A DNA stretch of 64,000 bases from Gliomastix tumulicola. Its lineage: Eukaryota; Ascomycota; Sordariomycetes; Hypocreales; Bionectriaceae. A program made the translations under genes and the position numbers. Positions 22,912 to 34,514 of the stretch are shown here, in pieces. A model generated the notes under the pieces. The model searched no databases and was not told where the DNA came from. It saw only the letters and a list, made by a program, of their open reading frames with translations. The stretch covers positions 1,918,409-1,982,408 of the forward strand of contig BCHX01000005.1 of assembly GCA_001599755.1 (NCBI GenBank), written 5' to 3'. The stretch's first letter is position 1. Every line of letters begins with the position of its first letter.

Positions 22912-24288
22912 TTACTGGCTCCCAAGCTTCCCAACTCTCAGCCGAATCCCCCGTCGTTCTGACTCGCTGGCGGGAATCCCCTGCGCTCCTCCTCCTCCTC
23001 CTCCATGGTGCAGGAACGCATTCTCAACTCCGGCGCGGTGCTGCCTCTTATAGAACTGGAATCTTTCAAGAATTGGGAGGTTTGCGCCCATCTGGAGGAG
23101 GTACTCCACCATCTCCAGCTGCGCGTAGACAATGGCCACTACGAGAGGTGTCATTGGCTTCAGTCCGGTGCTGTCGTAGATGTCAAAGTCATGTTCCAAC
23201 AAGTGACGTGCAGCAGATACGTGGCCTCGCTTTGCTGCCAGCTGCATCAGGGACAGCCCGTCACCGTCTCGTGTCGACCTGCTGACGCGGGCAGACAGAA
23301 TGGCCTCGAGACTCTTAGGGCGGCCGTGGACCACCGCCAGCACCGCTGCGGAGTCTCCGTCCTGCAGGTGTGAGTGCTTCTGGTCGGCGCCTGCTCCGTT
23401 CAGAATGAGCGCGTGAACTACTTTTGGCCTGTCGCGAGCAATGAGGTACGCGTGCAGAGGCGGACGACCGTTGGCTTCTGCCGTCGGATCGGCACCCAAC
23501 TCCAGTGCCAATCTCACTTTCGCAACCGAGCAACTCTTCTCTATCGCAAAGGTGTGCAGTAGAGCGGGGTCGAGAGACATTCCATAGGCAACTGCCTAGC
23601 GGAAGTCCGTTAGCGAAGCTTCCAGAGGATTAATAGTCGCCCGTCGTGATCCTTTCACGGCCTGTATCTCCGCGATGGACGACGAAACCGAGTTAGGCCG
23701 GTTTTGAGAGTCCTTCCGTCTGCAAACAAGGCGAGTCTTTTTGCAATACGCGACTCGATATCGTGGGTTCGAGTTGCTCTTGAAAAGGCCCCGGACACAC
23801 GTTGTAACTCGTGCTCGCTGACACATGTGCTCTTCAGCTTTGGGGCCGGCAGCCAATGGATCTCTCAGGGTGATTCCCTTCTTCCTCCCCGAGGCTGTGA
23901 GAGGATTGTACCCGACATCTTGGTCACTATCATCGCTCTCGTAGTCCTCGTCCTCGGGCGTGGTTCGGATTGAGGTGGTATGACCCCGAAACCCCCATTG
24001 CTTTGTGACGCGATGGCGAAAGAACACTCTCTCAGTGCCTCCCCCGATTCTTGACTGGCCGACGTACGACCATAGATGGTACCGTCTCCAGTAGTATCTC
24101 TGTCGCTTGGCATATTGGTTGACACCTGTGTGAGCAAGTCTCGGCTGGTGCCGTTGGAACTCTTCTATCCAGTGCAGAACTCTGCGCTCATACAGAAACG
24201 ACTCCGTGCCGCTCAGACCGTCCGGTGTGGGGAAGAACACGAGCTGCACCAGCTGCCTCCGGATACTCCTGGCTGGTTCCCTGTCCAT
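22912..24288 (-). CDS. Ankyrin-repeat protein, 437 aa
   Basis: Two exons on the minus strand, 24288-23659 and 23595-22912, phase 0. The 63-nt intron (GTGAAA, CTAAC branch, CTAG) is a multiple of three and contains the only stop between two frames that are otherwise collinear. The C-terminal half (about residues 215-400) has at least four ankyrin-like units: LELGADPTAEANGRPPLHAY, a DGLSLMQLAAKRGH unit with an HLLEHDFD helix, and MTPLVVAIVYAQLEMVEYLL. The N-terminal half is Arg-, Tyr- and Trp-rich with an acidic patch (EDEDYESDDSDQD); I do not recognise it. Ankyrin repeats mediate protein binding. The ATG at 24288 is used; an upstream exon is possible. Confidence 0.65.
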
Positions 24289-24742
24289 CGTGGCCACGAT
24301 TCTGAAGGTGATCGCATACCCTGCCCGGGGCAAGGGGCCGAGCTCGCTCGCCCGAGCGTGCGCTATTTGCCTGGCAGTTTTGTTAGCCCAACTTAACCAA
24401 AAAAGATGACATCAAGAACAAGAAATTGCGGAATCTCAGTCTTACATGGCCAATCGCATATTGTTTGCACTCTTAGCCCCGTAATTCAGCAGAGTTTGGA
24501 TGATGCTGTCGATCTCCCTCGTCCACTGTTTCGTCTCGATCAGACCGTCGCTTCTGGCCATTGGCTCCTTTCTCCCAAGCCACATGAAGTTGCATTGCAC
24601 TGTCAGTCAGCCGAGAGGTAGATGGTTGCATATGTTGCTGAAGATTGCTTTGAATTTGTCCAATGCTTTCGTTTGGTTGAGTTGTAGGGGCTTTCACGCT
24701 TTTCATGTTCCTCAAGGCGGGTGTGTTTCACGACGTGCATGC
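24289..24742. other. Gene-free stretch
   Basis: No supported gene. It is the upstream flank of the minus-strand ankyrin gene and the downstream flank of the APH-like pseudogene. Confidence 0.5.
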
Positions 24743-25646
24743 CTAGCCTTCTGGCTCGTGCGCTTTCTTCAGACTGCCGCGAGGATTGCCCGGTTCGTTG
24801 TGCTTCGACCAGAACGATTGTTCTGCAACGAGGTCGGCATCATAACGGGGTAGCACTTCATACAGCCCCCGGCACCAATCTTCCATCGGAAAGAGATCGT
24901 AGTGCGCCTTCGTAAACTCCCAGTACACTGGGTACCACCCAGAGAATGCCCAGTCAATGACAGCAACCAGACGGCTGTCCCTCGCGATGATACTCCGCGG
25001 GATGAGGTCTGCGTGCGTAAATCGCGTCTGGTACGTCTCTTGATGCATCTTAGCTGTCTCGTCGCCAAAGGCCCGCTGGCAGTTCCTTGTGGACAGGTGG
25101 CCGCGGATCAGCTAGTGAAGCTCGCTGTGATTAGATGACCCAAACGGCCTCGAACCGATCCGGCAGTCGTAGACGGGCTTCCGCAGGGCCGGAGATACTG
25201 CGTCCTTAACTGGCGACGCGAGCTTGCGAAGCTGATGACGCGAAGCTGACGGACACAGCGCCCGATGTCTTGGAAAATAGCCGCCTTCTGCTCGGCTGAC
25301 AGGATGCCTTCCGTCATCCACGCGACGGCGAGATCGGTGCCCTTGACGTAGTCCATCTCGATGAAGAGATACCCTTGATGGGTATACACTGCGTGGATCT
25401 TTGGCACCCGGCACTTGGCACCGGCACCGACGTGTGCGTCGCGACGTGCTGCATGGCCTCGAGTTCGGAGGGATGGCAGGGCCGCTTGATGAGGCGGTGC
25501 CGGCTGACCCTCACAGCCTTGGGCTCATCAGAGCCGAAGAGCGTCTTCCCGAGCCATAGACGAGCCGATAATGGGAGCACGGTGCAAAGAGAGAAGCCTA
25601 TTGCTCGCCCGATCGATGGTCTGGGGAGGGTCAAAGGCGAAGGCAC
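24743..25646 (-). pseudogene. Broken aminoglycoside-phosphotransferase-like gene (copy 2)
   Basis: Fungal APH-fold kinase split over frames. The N-lobe begins near 25646 (IGFSLCTVLPLSARLWLG) and runs to TSVPVP. The next part (MPKIHAVYTHQGYLF, EMDYVKGTDL) is in another frame; the shift lies at a small GTGCC tandem repeat near 25405-25425. A second shift near 25215 is followed by a frame with an in-frame TAG at 25114-25112. The C-lobe then reads FTHADLIPRSIIAR (catalytic Asp kept, Asn changed to Ser), VIDWAFSGW and YWEFTKAHYD. The metal-binding DW is intact, so this copy was functional more recently than copy 1. At least three disabling changes make it a pseudogene. Confidence 0.8.
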
Positions 25647-26579
25647 GTCTCATCTGCCAGGCAGAAAGATTCTTGGTCTAACCAAGTCAGGTCCGAACCT
25701 AACGCTGTGCGGGGTATGCAGACCCCTAGAAAAAGTGTTGGCCCACCACCTGCTCGCTAAAAGATAGCGACAAGGCCTGTGAGAAGGGAAGCAGGGCTCC
25801 ACTGGCCTGACAGCACCTAACCTAGAAGTTTTAAGCCGCTGAAGAAACATAGGCGATACCCTGTAGATACTCAAGCCTGGGAAATATGCGAGTGTGTGTC
25901 TAGCCACTTCTTACCTCTGCACGGCCACCCGGTTGAGAATGATGAGAAACAAGGCTTGGCTGAAGCCTCCCTCTACTTCACCCGACAATTTTCAGCACAG
26001 GGATGGGCCCCAAGTTCCAGGTAGAAACCATCGGCACAGGCAAACCGGACGATTTATTATCACGAGTCGAGTTTCGACGTCTGGCAAAACGGCGAGGTTT
26101 CCTACACACCCACACCCAGCCCTCGGAGCTTGTCAATGCGTCCATGATGATGGAGGAAAGAATCGGCCTGTCTAGCAAAAAAAGGGGAGCGAAAAAAACA
26201 TAAAAAACGAATACAAAAATCATACAACAGCCGGGATTCGCTGGTCGTCACCGACCCAACTACTAATCGGCCGCTTCTTAGCTTATCTATGGGGGAGCGG
26301 ACGGGACCCCGAGTTCTCTAAGAGCTATGGTCGTATGTGCTTGGATAGCGTTCGTATTTGACTTATATCCTCTTTTCGGTATTCGTCTGATCATGCCTTG
26401 AGCAGAGGGGGCGAAGGGCGCATATTGAACTACAGTCACAAGCTTTGGCTCATACCTGATACCTACTACCCGTTGTCTTCTGGGTACAAGAAGACGTGAC
26501 TCTATCATCAAAACAAAAAGCTACGTAAGGACTGTTTCCTACTCATGTAACATGGTTACAGAACTAGTAGATAATTAAT
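25647..26579. other. Gene-free stretch
   Basis: No supported gene. The part from about 26180 to 26580 is AT-richer, with several A runs. It includes the 3' flank of the NACHT pseudogene. Confidence 0.5.
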
Positions 26580-29500
26580 CTAAGTCAATATATAGTTACA
26601 TTGGATGTAGCCAAATATAATGCAATCGAACACTCTCCTCGCGTCTTCACCATGGCCATGAATGATCAAATCCCCTCGTCCATTGAGGGTCTCTGGGGAA
26701 AGTGTAGATTGCCGTCCTAGGGCGTCAACCGCTGCTGAACGGGTGGTTCCATCAGGGTCTCCAGTCCGCCTCCCTATCGCTGAAAGGATTTCCGGCGGCA
26801 GGGACTGTCTTCTCAGGGCTCGGATTGCCATCCTCTGTACCACTCTATCATTATGCTCAACCAGCGCTGCTACAGTCTCTAGGATCATCGGTGGGAGCAC
26901 GACTCGTATTTCCAGCGATTGCAGGATCATCGTTGTCGCCTTGGTATCCTCGAGCAATGCACAGTGCAATGCCCCTTCGGGAAATTCAGCCTCTTTAGAT
27001 AGAGATGCTTCGTTTCGGAATCTGCATTCAAACAGAAGCCACCTAGAGAGTGTATCTTCCAGGCCTTGCCGGATCTGCAGCTTGTGTGATAACTCGCCCA
27101 GGCAATGCATGATAAGTCGTTGATGCGCAGGGCCTAAGAGGTCTCGCGGCTCGGCCTCCATCTCATTGAAGAACCGGAGTGTCTCGTCACTGTCCTCAAC
27201 ATCAAGAAGGCCAGCAACGAACCGCCAAAAAAACATCGTAGCGCGCTGAATACTTGTACTTCTGAAGGAACCCGACAGGAGTCAACTCGTCAATCTTCTG
27301 TTCGTTGACGCTGGCGGAGAGGCATTCCAATGCGCTTCGAGCCGGATCCTTCTTCCACTGCCGAAGAAAGTACAGTGCTGCAAAGTACTCTTGAAAGGTG
27401 AGATGCAGAAAGTGATAGCTTCTATCGTCCGTCGCCGATGAACCTGATGTCCGTAAGAAGGAGAGATCTTTCATCTTGGGATAGAAGTCCCAAAGATAAT
27501 CAAATTGCTGAGCTATAATTGGGCGATTCTTTGAAGTGAAATCGACGATGCTGTTGTACACCCCAGTAAAGGCAAGCGTCTGGAGGCAGTCGATCTCACC
27601 TCTCATTTCTCCTTGGACAATGTCGGGTTTAGAGGCGGTTGTCTTTACTTTCTTCAATCGCATGGCGTCCTTTCTGCACAGCTTTTGCACAATCGTGCGA
27701 TACATGCCAGTCATTGTGTTCGGCATTTCGTCTGATTCGATGTCTTCCCAAGTATAGCAAAGCGCGTGGAGCTGAATCGGGATGCGCACGAGGCCCTGGA
27801 TGAGCTAGTGCTCTTGTAGGAAGGATTCAATGTCTCCCGTTTTTGATTCTGTCTCACAGGTTGCTTCAACATAGGCCCTCACTTGCTCTGGGTAGAAGCC
27901 AATGGTTTCTAGCTCCAGATCGACAGGGTGGACGTCAGCTGGGAGGTTTGCAGACGCGGGCGGGACGTGATGATGGCGTCTGGTTGATTAGGAAGAGTCT
28001 TCAAGAGGCGGAACGCGTTGCTGTCACGACTCCATTCCTCAGCGACTTCATCCCATCCATCAAGGACAAACAACGTTTTGCCATCATCTCGAAGCGATGC
28101 CTTGCGCAGTTCGCACGCCAGGCGCTGGGCGTCTCTATCCCCCTGCTGCCAAAAATATTCGTTGCGAAATAGGCCGTCAAGGTTAAGATGTCCCTCCTGC
28201 AGGGATTTCAGCCGCCGTAAAGGCACCCAAAGCAGCCGATCGAACTTCCCCTCCCAAGTGCCGTCATGAGCGAACGCATGCACCATTTTCTTACACGACG
28301 TGGTCTTTCCCACTCCGGCACGCTCTCGGATGAAAATCCTTCTTGGCCCTACCATATTACCGTCGCGTCCTTTCCGTTGGTCGAAGATTGCCGCCAGGTC
28401 GACCTGCTTTGACTTGTCTGGGGTCTGAACCTTCTGCCGATCCAAAAGAGAGAATGGCTCGGCCGAATATGCAACATATGCACCCTGACTAGATTTCTCC
28501 GCGATGGCTAGATTGATGTAGCATTGGTCCATTGGCAGCCTATCGCCAGAAAGCCGTTCGATCTTTAGCCTTTCTTCTGTGTAATCTCCGTCGAGTAGCA
28601 GTTGATCAGCCTGTTGCAGCCATGACGGTGCTCTCAGATCGCGTATCGCCTGTACGAGTTCTTGATAAAGTTGGTCGTCTTCTCCGGCGCATTTGTTGAG
28701 TCCCGAGTGGTCGGTGGAGACGGGCTTGGAAGTCCCAGGGGAATGGACAGCGGCGGAATCTCGCGAAACGACCTGTGGGATGTTAGATCGACACTCCTTC
28801 AACATCAGATGAACGTACCAGGCCTATAGGGAACCATCCGAACAGGTATGTGGGCTTTGCTTCGTAGAACTCGCGAATACCAAATGGCTGCTGCCGATGT
28901 TCGGTCAGAGCTACACAAGCCGAAAATCTCACTGTGAGGTCGCTGAGCTGGCTATTGTGGCTTTCCAAAACGAATAGCAGTGAAGGACTGGACCCCAGGA
29001 AAGCTGTCTTCGAGGCCAACTTAGCAGCAACAGCCGAGATTGACGAGCCTTGGTGAGGTGTGCCGAGGAATATGATCCCAGAGGTGTCATCGAAGACATC
29101 TTGGGATTCCTGCCTGGATAAAGCCTTGCGCAAGTCAGGGTACGCAACGGCAGCGATCAAGGGCACAAAGTCTTGCCTGTTTCACGATGATCCCGCCGAG
29201 ACTGTGTCCAATGAATATGGTAGGAAGATGCTTGCACAAATGTCAGCTATCGTAGACGAAGGGGCGCCAGGTGGTCGCAATACTGGACCATGTTGCCGGG
29301 CCTTGATAGCATCCAATAAGGACTTGCTGATCTCCTCGCTCGTCTTAGTAGGCGCATCGATCAGCCATTCTGAGTTATCTTCGAAGCTCGAGATTCTAGC
29401 ATCCGGGTATGTCCTGGGAAGTAGGTCTTTGAGCAGGTGGACTCTCCTCCGTGGCAGCGTAGATCCTGCTTCCGCAGGGATCGACCGTGTCCACGTGTGA

Positions 29501-29731
29501 TCGGGGTCAGCACCAAGGCCATGGACGGCGACGATGCTACATGCGGTCGGTCAGGTGTACAGGTCAAGCAATGAAGCAAACAAGGTGTGCTGACTCGAAT
29601 GCCGGGTTGTTCCCGAGATGTAGAACCTTGAGAGTCCCGGAGCGTGGTTTGGAGCTACGTCGGCGGACGATAAACAACAGCGCCACCAAGTCGGAGTTAG
29701 AAGCTGGAGATGTGAATGATGCTGGGAGCAT
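26580..29731 (-). pseudogene. Broken NACHT/STAND receptor with N-terminal lipase-like domain
   Basis: Fungal NLR-like architecture. An alpha/beta-hydrolase (SesB/lipase-like) domain with IVAVHGLGADPDHTW and GHSLGG is followed by a NACHT ATPase with Walker A RAGVGKTT and Walker B LFVLDGWDE. A winged-helix/effector region then leads to a HEAT-like C-terminus. Introns at 29594-29537, 29283-29231 and 28818-28773 join good frames. Breaks: about 13 extra bases just after GHSLGGIIVKQ (near 29175), a frameshift after ITSRP (near 27955), a TAG at 27807-27805, and one extra T in a T7 run (27227-27233). The start is uncertain; ATG at 29731 is the first in frame. Such proteins act in non-self recognition and cell death. 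As written it cannot make a full-length protein. Confidence 0.78.
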
Positions 29732-31104
29732 TTGTCGTGATGTCCTTTGCAGGCGCCAGTTTGGGACCGGGGGCGGGAGAGGCCAGAGGAGGTCCACCAC
29801 TAGTAGCTCCGCCTTCCAAGCGTCGTCTCAGCGCTTGATAAGGCAACCATCCGCTGGCAAAGGTTAAGGTTGCATCGACAAGCCGCCCCTCCCCCATTAT
29901 CTTATCCAATGAACGTCTGACACGACGAAATATACTTCCAACATCGCCTTGCCAATCGGCGGGTCAACGTTGACTGGAGCTTCACAGCGTAGCTGAGGCT
30001 CACGGTCAGCAATTGCGGCTAACGTTAGTCGCTGATTGCATTGACTGTCGCTAGAGATGGGCAACACGGGGCCAGCACACGGAGCAGCAGGGTCCTGGAG
30101 CGTCTTGGACGTGTCACAGCCAGGCCTTATAAGTTATCACCGCCCCTATTCTGCTAAACATCGGGGTCCGCTGTAAGAGCTACACAGCCAAGCATCGGTC
30201 AAAAGATTCCATACTAGTACCCAAAGAGAAGAGATGATGACCATCGTTCCCCAGCGCAGCCGCTGGTGCGGATTGTCAAATGAGCTCAAGGCTTGTTTCT
30301 CTGTCAAAAGNCCCCCGCCTGCTTCTGCTGCCGACTAAATCAGAGGCCAGAGCACCTTGCGGGGGAGGGCGTCGCTGATAGCATTCTAGCATAATACCTG
30401 AGTGCCTAAAAATACTACTAAACCCACTTTTAGTCACCAGCTACCAGTAGCTTTGAAGAATCTACTCCTAGAGCCCGGCACCTTCACAGCTTCCACCTTG
30501 GGTCGAACAATTTGCTCTAGCACGAGGGCTTGACGTCAAAAGCTGGGCGATAAGACGGACAGTACGTCATCATCCAAGCAGCCTTTCCACAGATTACGCA
30601 TTCCTTACTTCGTGTATCGACCCAGCGGCTGTGTTGTCCACGCGTGGAGCACGGGTCTTTAGGTGGGTTGGAGGACCCCCTGGTTCGCCGGGCCGCCTCT
30701 TGGTTCGCCCGCTTTCTACAGCCCGGGCGAACTAACCCCTGGACAGAGAGATCCTTCGATCTTAGATCCGTGGAGGGGAAACATTTCTTCTCTGGCTGTC
30801 AAAAGCCCGACTTGGGAGACGCACGGAGTACTAGTACGAGTCAGATACGACGATTGAAAACTACGAGTCGGCTATACAGCTACTAGTAGGTAATCTGAAA
30901 CAAGGCACCCGGGATCAGCAAGACTGGCCCGAGCTGAGGCGAAGTAATTACAACATCCTCCGCCACCTTGACACTGCTGCCTGGCCGTTGAATTGGCCTT
31001 GTGAACAATGATTTATAGAGGTCCCTTCACCTCTCGAACTGCTCATCCTACGTACATAGTACTTGCATACGCCATGAACATATCAGATCCGATACACTGA
31101 AGCG
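29732..31104. other. Gene-free stretch, about 1.4 kb
   Basis: No supported gene. There is an N at 30311. The left end should contain the promoter of the NACHT pseudogene and the right end that of the LRAT-like gene; neither shows a clear named element. Confidence 0.5.
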
Positions 31105-32040
31105 ATGGAACCGGCGTTTATTATATTTCTCTCCGTTGTCGGCGTTGTGGTTGGCATAGTGGCATTGATCGCCTTCTCTTGTCGCAGGAAAGAGCAACTA
31201 GAATCACAGGCCAAGGCAGTGACTAAACGCGTCGAGCTAGCACCGGTCGACCGCATCAACGCCGAGGCACTCCAGAAATGGTACAGAGACGGACTGCGCG
31301 AGATTGTCCGCGCTCGACTGGAGAAGGAGTCGGACCGGGCTTCAGGCGAGCCCGTCCTCCTGTCGTACTACATCAGGCGCGGCGAATTTCGACACTGGGT
31401 CCTGCACACACACGGCCACAAGTATGAGCTCCGACGCGTCGGGGTGGGATACGGCCCCGTGATCCAGCCCTCCAACTACAGTGAAGAGGCACGCAGGGCT
31501 GCCATCCTCCGCAACTACTCTCCCGAAGTTGGCCAGTATTACTACAGCGTGATCGGCTGGACGACCAAGAGCAAAGAGGAGGTCGACGAGCAGTGCCGCC
31601 GCGTGGGCGACACCTTTGGAATATACAACTTGGCCACGAACAACTGCCAGAACTTCCTGAACGCCTTGGGGGCCAAGATTGTCACCCACAAGGCGCCGGA
31701 TTGGCAGTGGTTCCAAGTCCGCAAGGCCATGCCTGCCCATTCGTACGCGGGAAGGCCGGTGCTGAAAGAAACAGTGGTATTTGCGTCGGTGCTGATGGAG
31801 AAGATAAAAGCCCTGCAGCCGAGCTTGCAGGGCGACGACAAGGACAATGCTGCGCGCACTCTCGCCCTACTGAAGGAATACATTCGCAAGAATGGATACC
31901 ATCCCAACCAAGGCAGTACCTCTGGTGGTGACACCGGCGACGGTGGAGGAGGAAGTGGCGGAGGAGTTTCTGATGGCGGCGGCGGCGGCGGCGGTGCTGT
32001 TGCTTGTGATGGAGGTGGTGGAGGCGGAGGAGGTGGCTGA
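31105..32040 (+). CDS. Membrane-anchored protein with LRAT/NlpC-like domain and Gly-rich tail
   Basis: Single exon, ATG at 31105, 311 aa. An N-terminal hydrophobic segment (about 4-27, ending at CRRKE) is a signal anchor placing the rest most likely on the cytosolic side. The central domain (about 75-200) has HWVLHTHGHKYEL and, about 80 residues later, the NNCQNF motif. The order His...Asn-Cys-x-x-Phe is that of LRAT/permuted papain-fold proteins, in which the Cys acts as acyl acceptor or protease nucleophile. This assignment is by motif only. The last 40 residues are almost only Gly, Asp and Ser, from a degenerate GGTGGN repeat (about 31925-32035). No frame break is seen, which stands out among its broken neighbours. 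Confidence 0.65.
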   Translation: MEPAFIIFLSVVGVVVGIVALIAFSCRRKEQLESQAKAVTKRVELAPVDRINAEALQKWYRDGLREIVRARLEKESDRASGEPVLLSYYIRRGEFRHWVLHTHGHKYELRRVGVGYGPVIQPSNYSEEARRAAILRNYSPEVGQYYYSVIGWTTKSKEEVDEQCRRVGDTFGIYNLATNNCQNFLNALGAKIVTHKAPDWQWFQVRKAMPAHSYAGRPVLKETVVFASVLMEKIKALQPSLQGDDKDNAARTLALLKEYIRKNGYHPNQGSTSGGDTGDGGGGSGGGVSDGGGGGGGAVACDGGGGGGGGG

Positions 32041-32825
32041 TGTTGATGACGGGGATACGATAGAATCGGACGCGAAGAACGGTTTATTGATCATTCTTCG
32101 TTCTGTGTTTTTTTACCAGTTACTTCCATTACCTACGTAGTACCTAGGTACTATCTAAACGTGTCTTTGAACGGCAGTGACTGCCCATACTAAATCCAAC
32201 TTTCTCCTCGCTTTCAACAGTCATGATCAAGGCTTCACGCTAAAGTCTAGCGCGCGCCCTGGTGCCAGACCCCCAAGGTACCTTACGCTATTATGGCCTT
32301 ACGCTACGGCAGAGGGTCGCCCCGACGGGAGCAGCCGTGTCAAAGGTCAAGCTAGGAACACCAAACCAATGCCCAGTGATGGAAAGAGAAGGGTTATGGA
32401 TAGCTGTACCATGTACCCTGTATCGGTGTATCCTGTTAAGGGAGGGGGAAGGCCAGAAAAATGGATGTCCTTGCAAACCCCCGCCGTTTTTACGAACAGT
32501 TGTTCTATCCCCAGCTTGTGTGTCCCGTGTTCTGCGCCCTGTAATCCAGCCGCAGGCGGCAGATCAGTGAAAGCCCCTGTTCCACACGAGCCATGATCCT
32601 CTTGGTCAGCTTGTCAGCTCTGCCTGAGGTGTGTTTCTCTCCGTCAGACCACCCTGGATATGCATGTCTCCCTCCGCATTTCAATTGAGAACGCGTCGCA
32701 CGACAGAGCGGCGAAGGACAAGTATTCTAGCTCACCGATCTTTGCTCGCACTCACATGAGCTGAACAGCTGCCCTTCGAGCCCGCCTTTCTAATAAAAAA
32801 TACCGGAGACGCCAGTCCGGCAATC
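32041..32825. other. Gene-free intergenic region
   Basis: No supported gene. It lies between two tandem plus-strand genes; AATAAAAAATA near 32792 is a short AT-rich element close to the next start. Confidence 0.5.
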
Positions 32826-33776
32826 ATGGCATATACCCAGCAGCCAAGTGCTGAAAGAAGCCCTCCGCAATTACCGAATCCGCTACAGGGCTCTGGAATT
32901 CAGCTACCTCCACAGCTTCCCGCATCGTGGTGCACCAGAGACCAGCCCGGCGGACCGTTTTCTCTCGTCCCAGGGGTCGTCGATCACGTCAAGGACGATC
33001 TGAGTGTAGCCAAGCTCAACCGTGTTCATGACTGGCTCTCCCTCGCCGGCTTGCCAATGCCGCCCCGGCCACTCAACTACCATCGATCGAGATTCCGCTC
33101 CATCATCCCATGCGAACAGACCAGCCTCCATATCGTCTGGGCTCCCGGCTACATGTTTCTCAAGCCATTGCCTAGCTATCTTCTCGACGAGTATTTTTGG
33201 GACGACCATCTCGTGCAAGATGAAGAGCTCTACCGGCTTGCCCTGGGCTTCCTCCGGTCCTATGTCGCCCTGATCCAGTACCCGAGCGACCTTACCATCG
33301 CCCGCAGCGCAGGCCTGATACCAGACGAGCTGCAGTGGGACGACTGGGTGGCCGTCGTATCGGCAGTGCTGAAGACGAGGCCGGCGGTGAACAAGCGCTA
33401 CAACTACGGCGAGCTCAGGCTCTCCCGGCTCAACAAGATCGTCTGGGCGCGCGGCGAGCTGAGAGGCTACCACTTCCCCTACCAGACGTACGGGGAGATG
33501 TTCAGGGCGCACATGGCCCCCGTCGCGGGCGCCACCGTCTATGTTGCCCTGGCGCTGACGGCCATGCAGGTCGGGCTCGCGACTCGCCAGCTCGGCGACA
33601 GCGCTGCGTTTCACCGGGCGTCGTACGGCTTCACCGTGTTCGCGATCGTTGCGCCTGTCGGCCTGGTGGGAATTGTGGCGGGCCTCGTCCTCCTATTCTT
33701 TGCCTTCAACGCACTGTATGCCGTCCTCTTCCGGCGGAGGAAGCACAGTAGAAGTCCTGACGTACCATCTTCATGA
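32826..33776 (+). CDS. DUF6601-type membrane protein, 316 aa
   Basis: Single exon, ATG at 32826. The N-terminus is Pro- and Gln-rich. The globular middle contains LHIVWAPGYMFLKPLPSYLL, LRSYVALIQYPSDLTIA and YNYGELRLSRLNKI, hallmarks of a fungus-specific family (DUF6601) often found next to STAND or heterokaryon-incompatibility genes. Two hydrophobic C-terminal segments (about 235-255 and 270-300) are membrane spans, followed by a basic tail RRRKHSR. The protein appears intact and of normal length. Its biochemical role is unknown. Confidence 0.8.
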   Translation: MAYTQQPSAERSPPQLPNPLQGSGIQLPPQLPASWCTRDQPGGPFSLVPGVVDHVKDDLSVAKLNRVHDWLSLAGLPMPPRPLNYHRSRFRSIIPCEQTSLHIVWAPGYMFLKPLPSYLLDEYFWDDHLVQDEELYRLALGFLRSYVALIQYPSDLTIARSAGLIPDELQWDDWVAVVSAVLKTRPAVNKRYNYGELRLSRLNKIVWARGELRGYHFPYQTYGEMFRAHMAPVAGATVYVALALTAMQVGLATRQLGDSAAFHRASYGFTVFAIVAPVGLVGIVAGLVLLFFAFNALYAVLFRRRKHSRSPDVPSS

Positions 33777-34426
33777 TGGTCGGCAAGGTTCCTCAGGAAC
33801 AACCAATGCTGCTGGCCGCCCAAGAGGATCGCCTCTGATGGCCGAACCTGCCTGAGCCACCCACAAGTCCCAGGGCGGTCAGTCGTCCGTGAAGCGACCA
33901 GAAATATTCTAAAAGTCCAGAGACGTCTTGGCGCGACGTGTACAGCCGGCCTTCGCAGAGCAGCCGCGCAGAAGCGGAAATTGCATGGCGAAAGAGAAAG
34001 ATCAAGAGATCTGTCGATGATTTTGGCGCTGGGTGATGGTATTGGATAATGAGGAGCGCCCACTACTACTACTAGTAGGGAACCATGCTGGTAGTACTTC
34101 CTGGTTGGGTCTAACAAAGTGAGGCGTGCGATATTGCACAAACCTGAGACACACGACAACCACCATCATGACGGAATTTAGATCATGGCGACGCCGGAAA
34201 TCGAGCCTGGATGTGCTTATACTTCAGAGAAATATCTCCCAACCAAATGAAAGAAGCACCACAAGGTCTGTGGTCTGACCTTCAGCTCTAGGGTAGTGTC
34301 TCAGGCTCATCCATGGGCGTCGGGTGTTTTTTCTGTCATCTTAATTTTTCTTCCTATTCTTGTGTCTCTCTGTCTTTGCCCTTTCGCTCTTGAGGCGTTT
34401 TTGGTCTTCTCGAGTCATGCTTCAAA
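33777..34426. other. Gene-free intergenic region
   Basis: No supported gene. A short (CTA)n-like run lies near 34062-34077. The right end directly flanks the tRNA gene. Confidence 0.5.
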
Positions 34427-34511
34427 GTCTCGATCGTCTAGTTGGTTAGGACACCACGTTGTGGATAACTTCAGAACCGTGGAAACCCGCGATCGAGCCG
34501 CGGTTGGGACA
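34427..34511 (+). tRNA. tRNA-His(GUG): tRNA-His (anticodon GTG) with 12-nt intron
   Basis: The cloverleaf can be drawn by eye. The acceptor stem is GTCTCGA with TTGGGAC (all paired, two G-T wobbles). The D arm, GTCTAGTTGGTTAGGAC, is of fungal tRNA-His type. The anticodon stem is CCACG with CGTGG, and the loop holds GTG at 34-36. A 12-nt intron follows position 37, the canonical place. The T stem is CCGCG with CGCGG. Discriminator base is A, as usual for eukaryotic tRNA-His before the G-1 addition. One oddity: the T loop is ATCGAGC, so position 54 is A instead of T, weakening the internal B box. A T8 run follows. Confidence 0.85.
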
Positions 34512-34514
34512 CAA

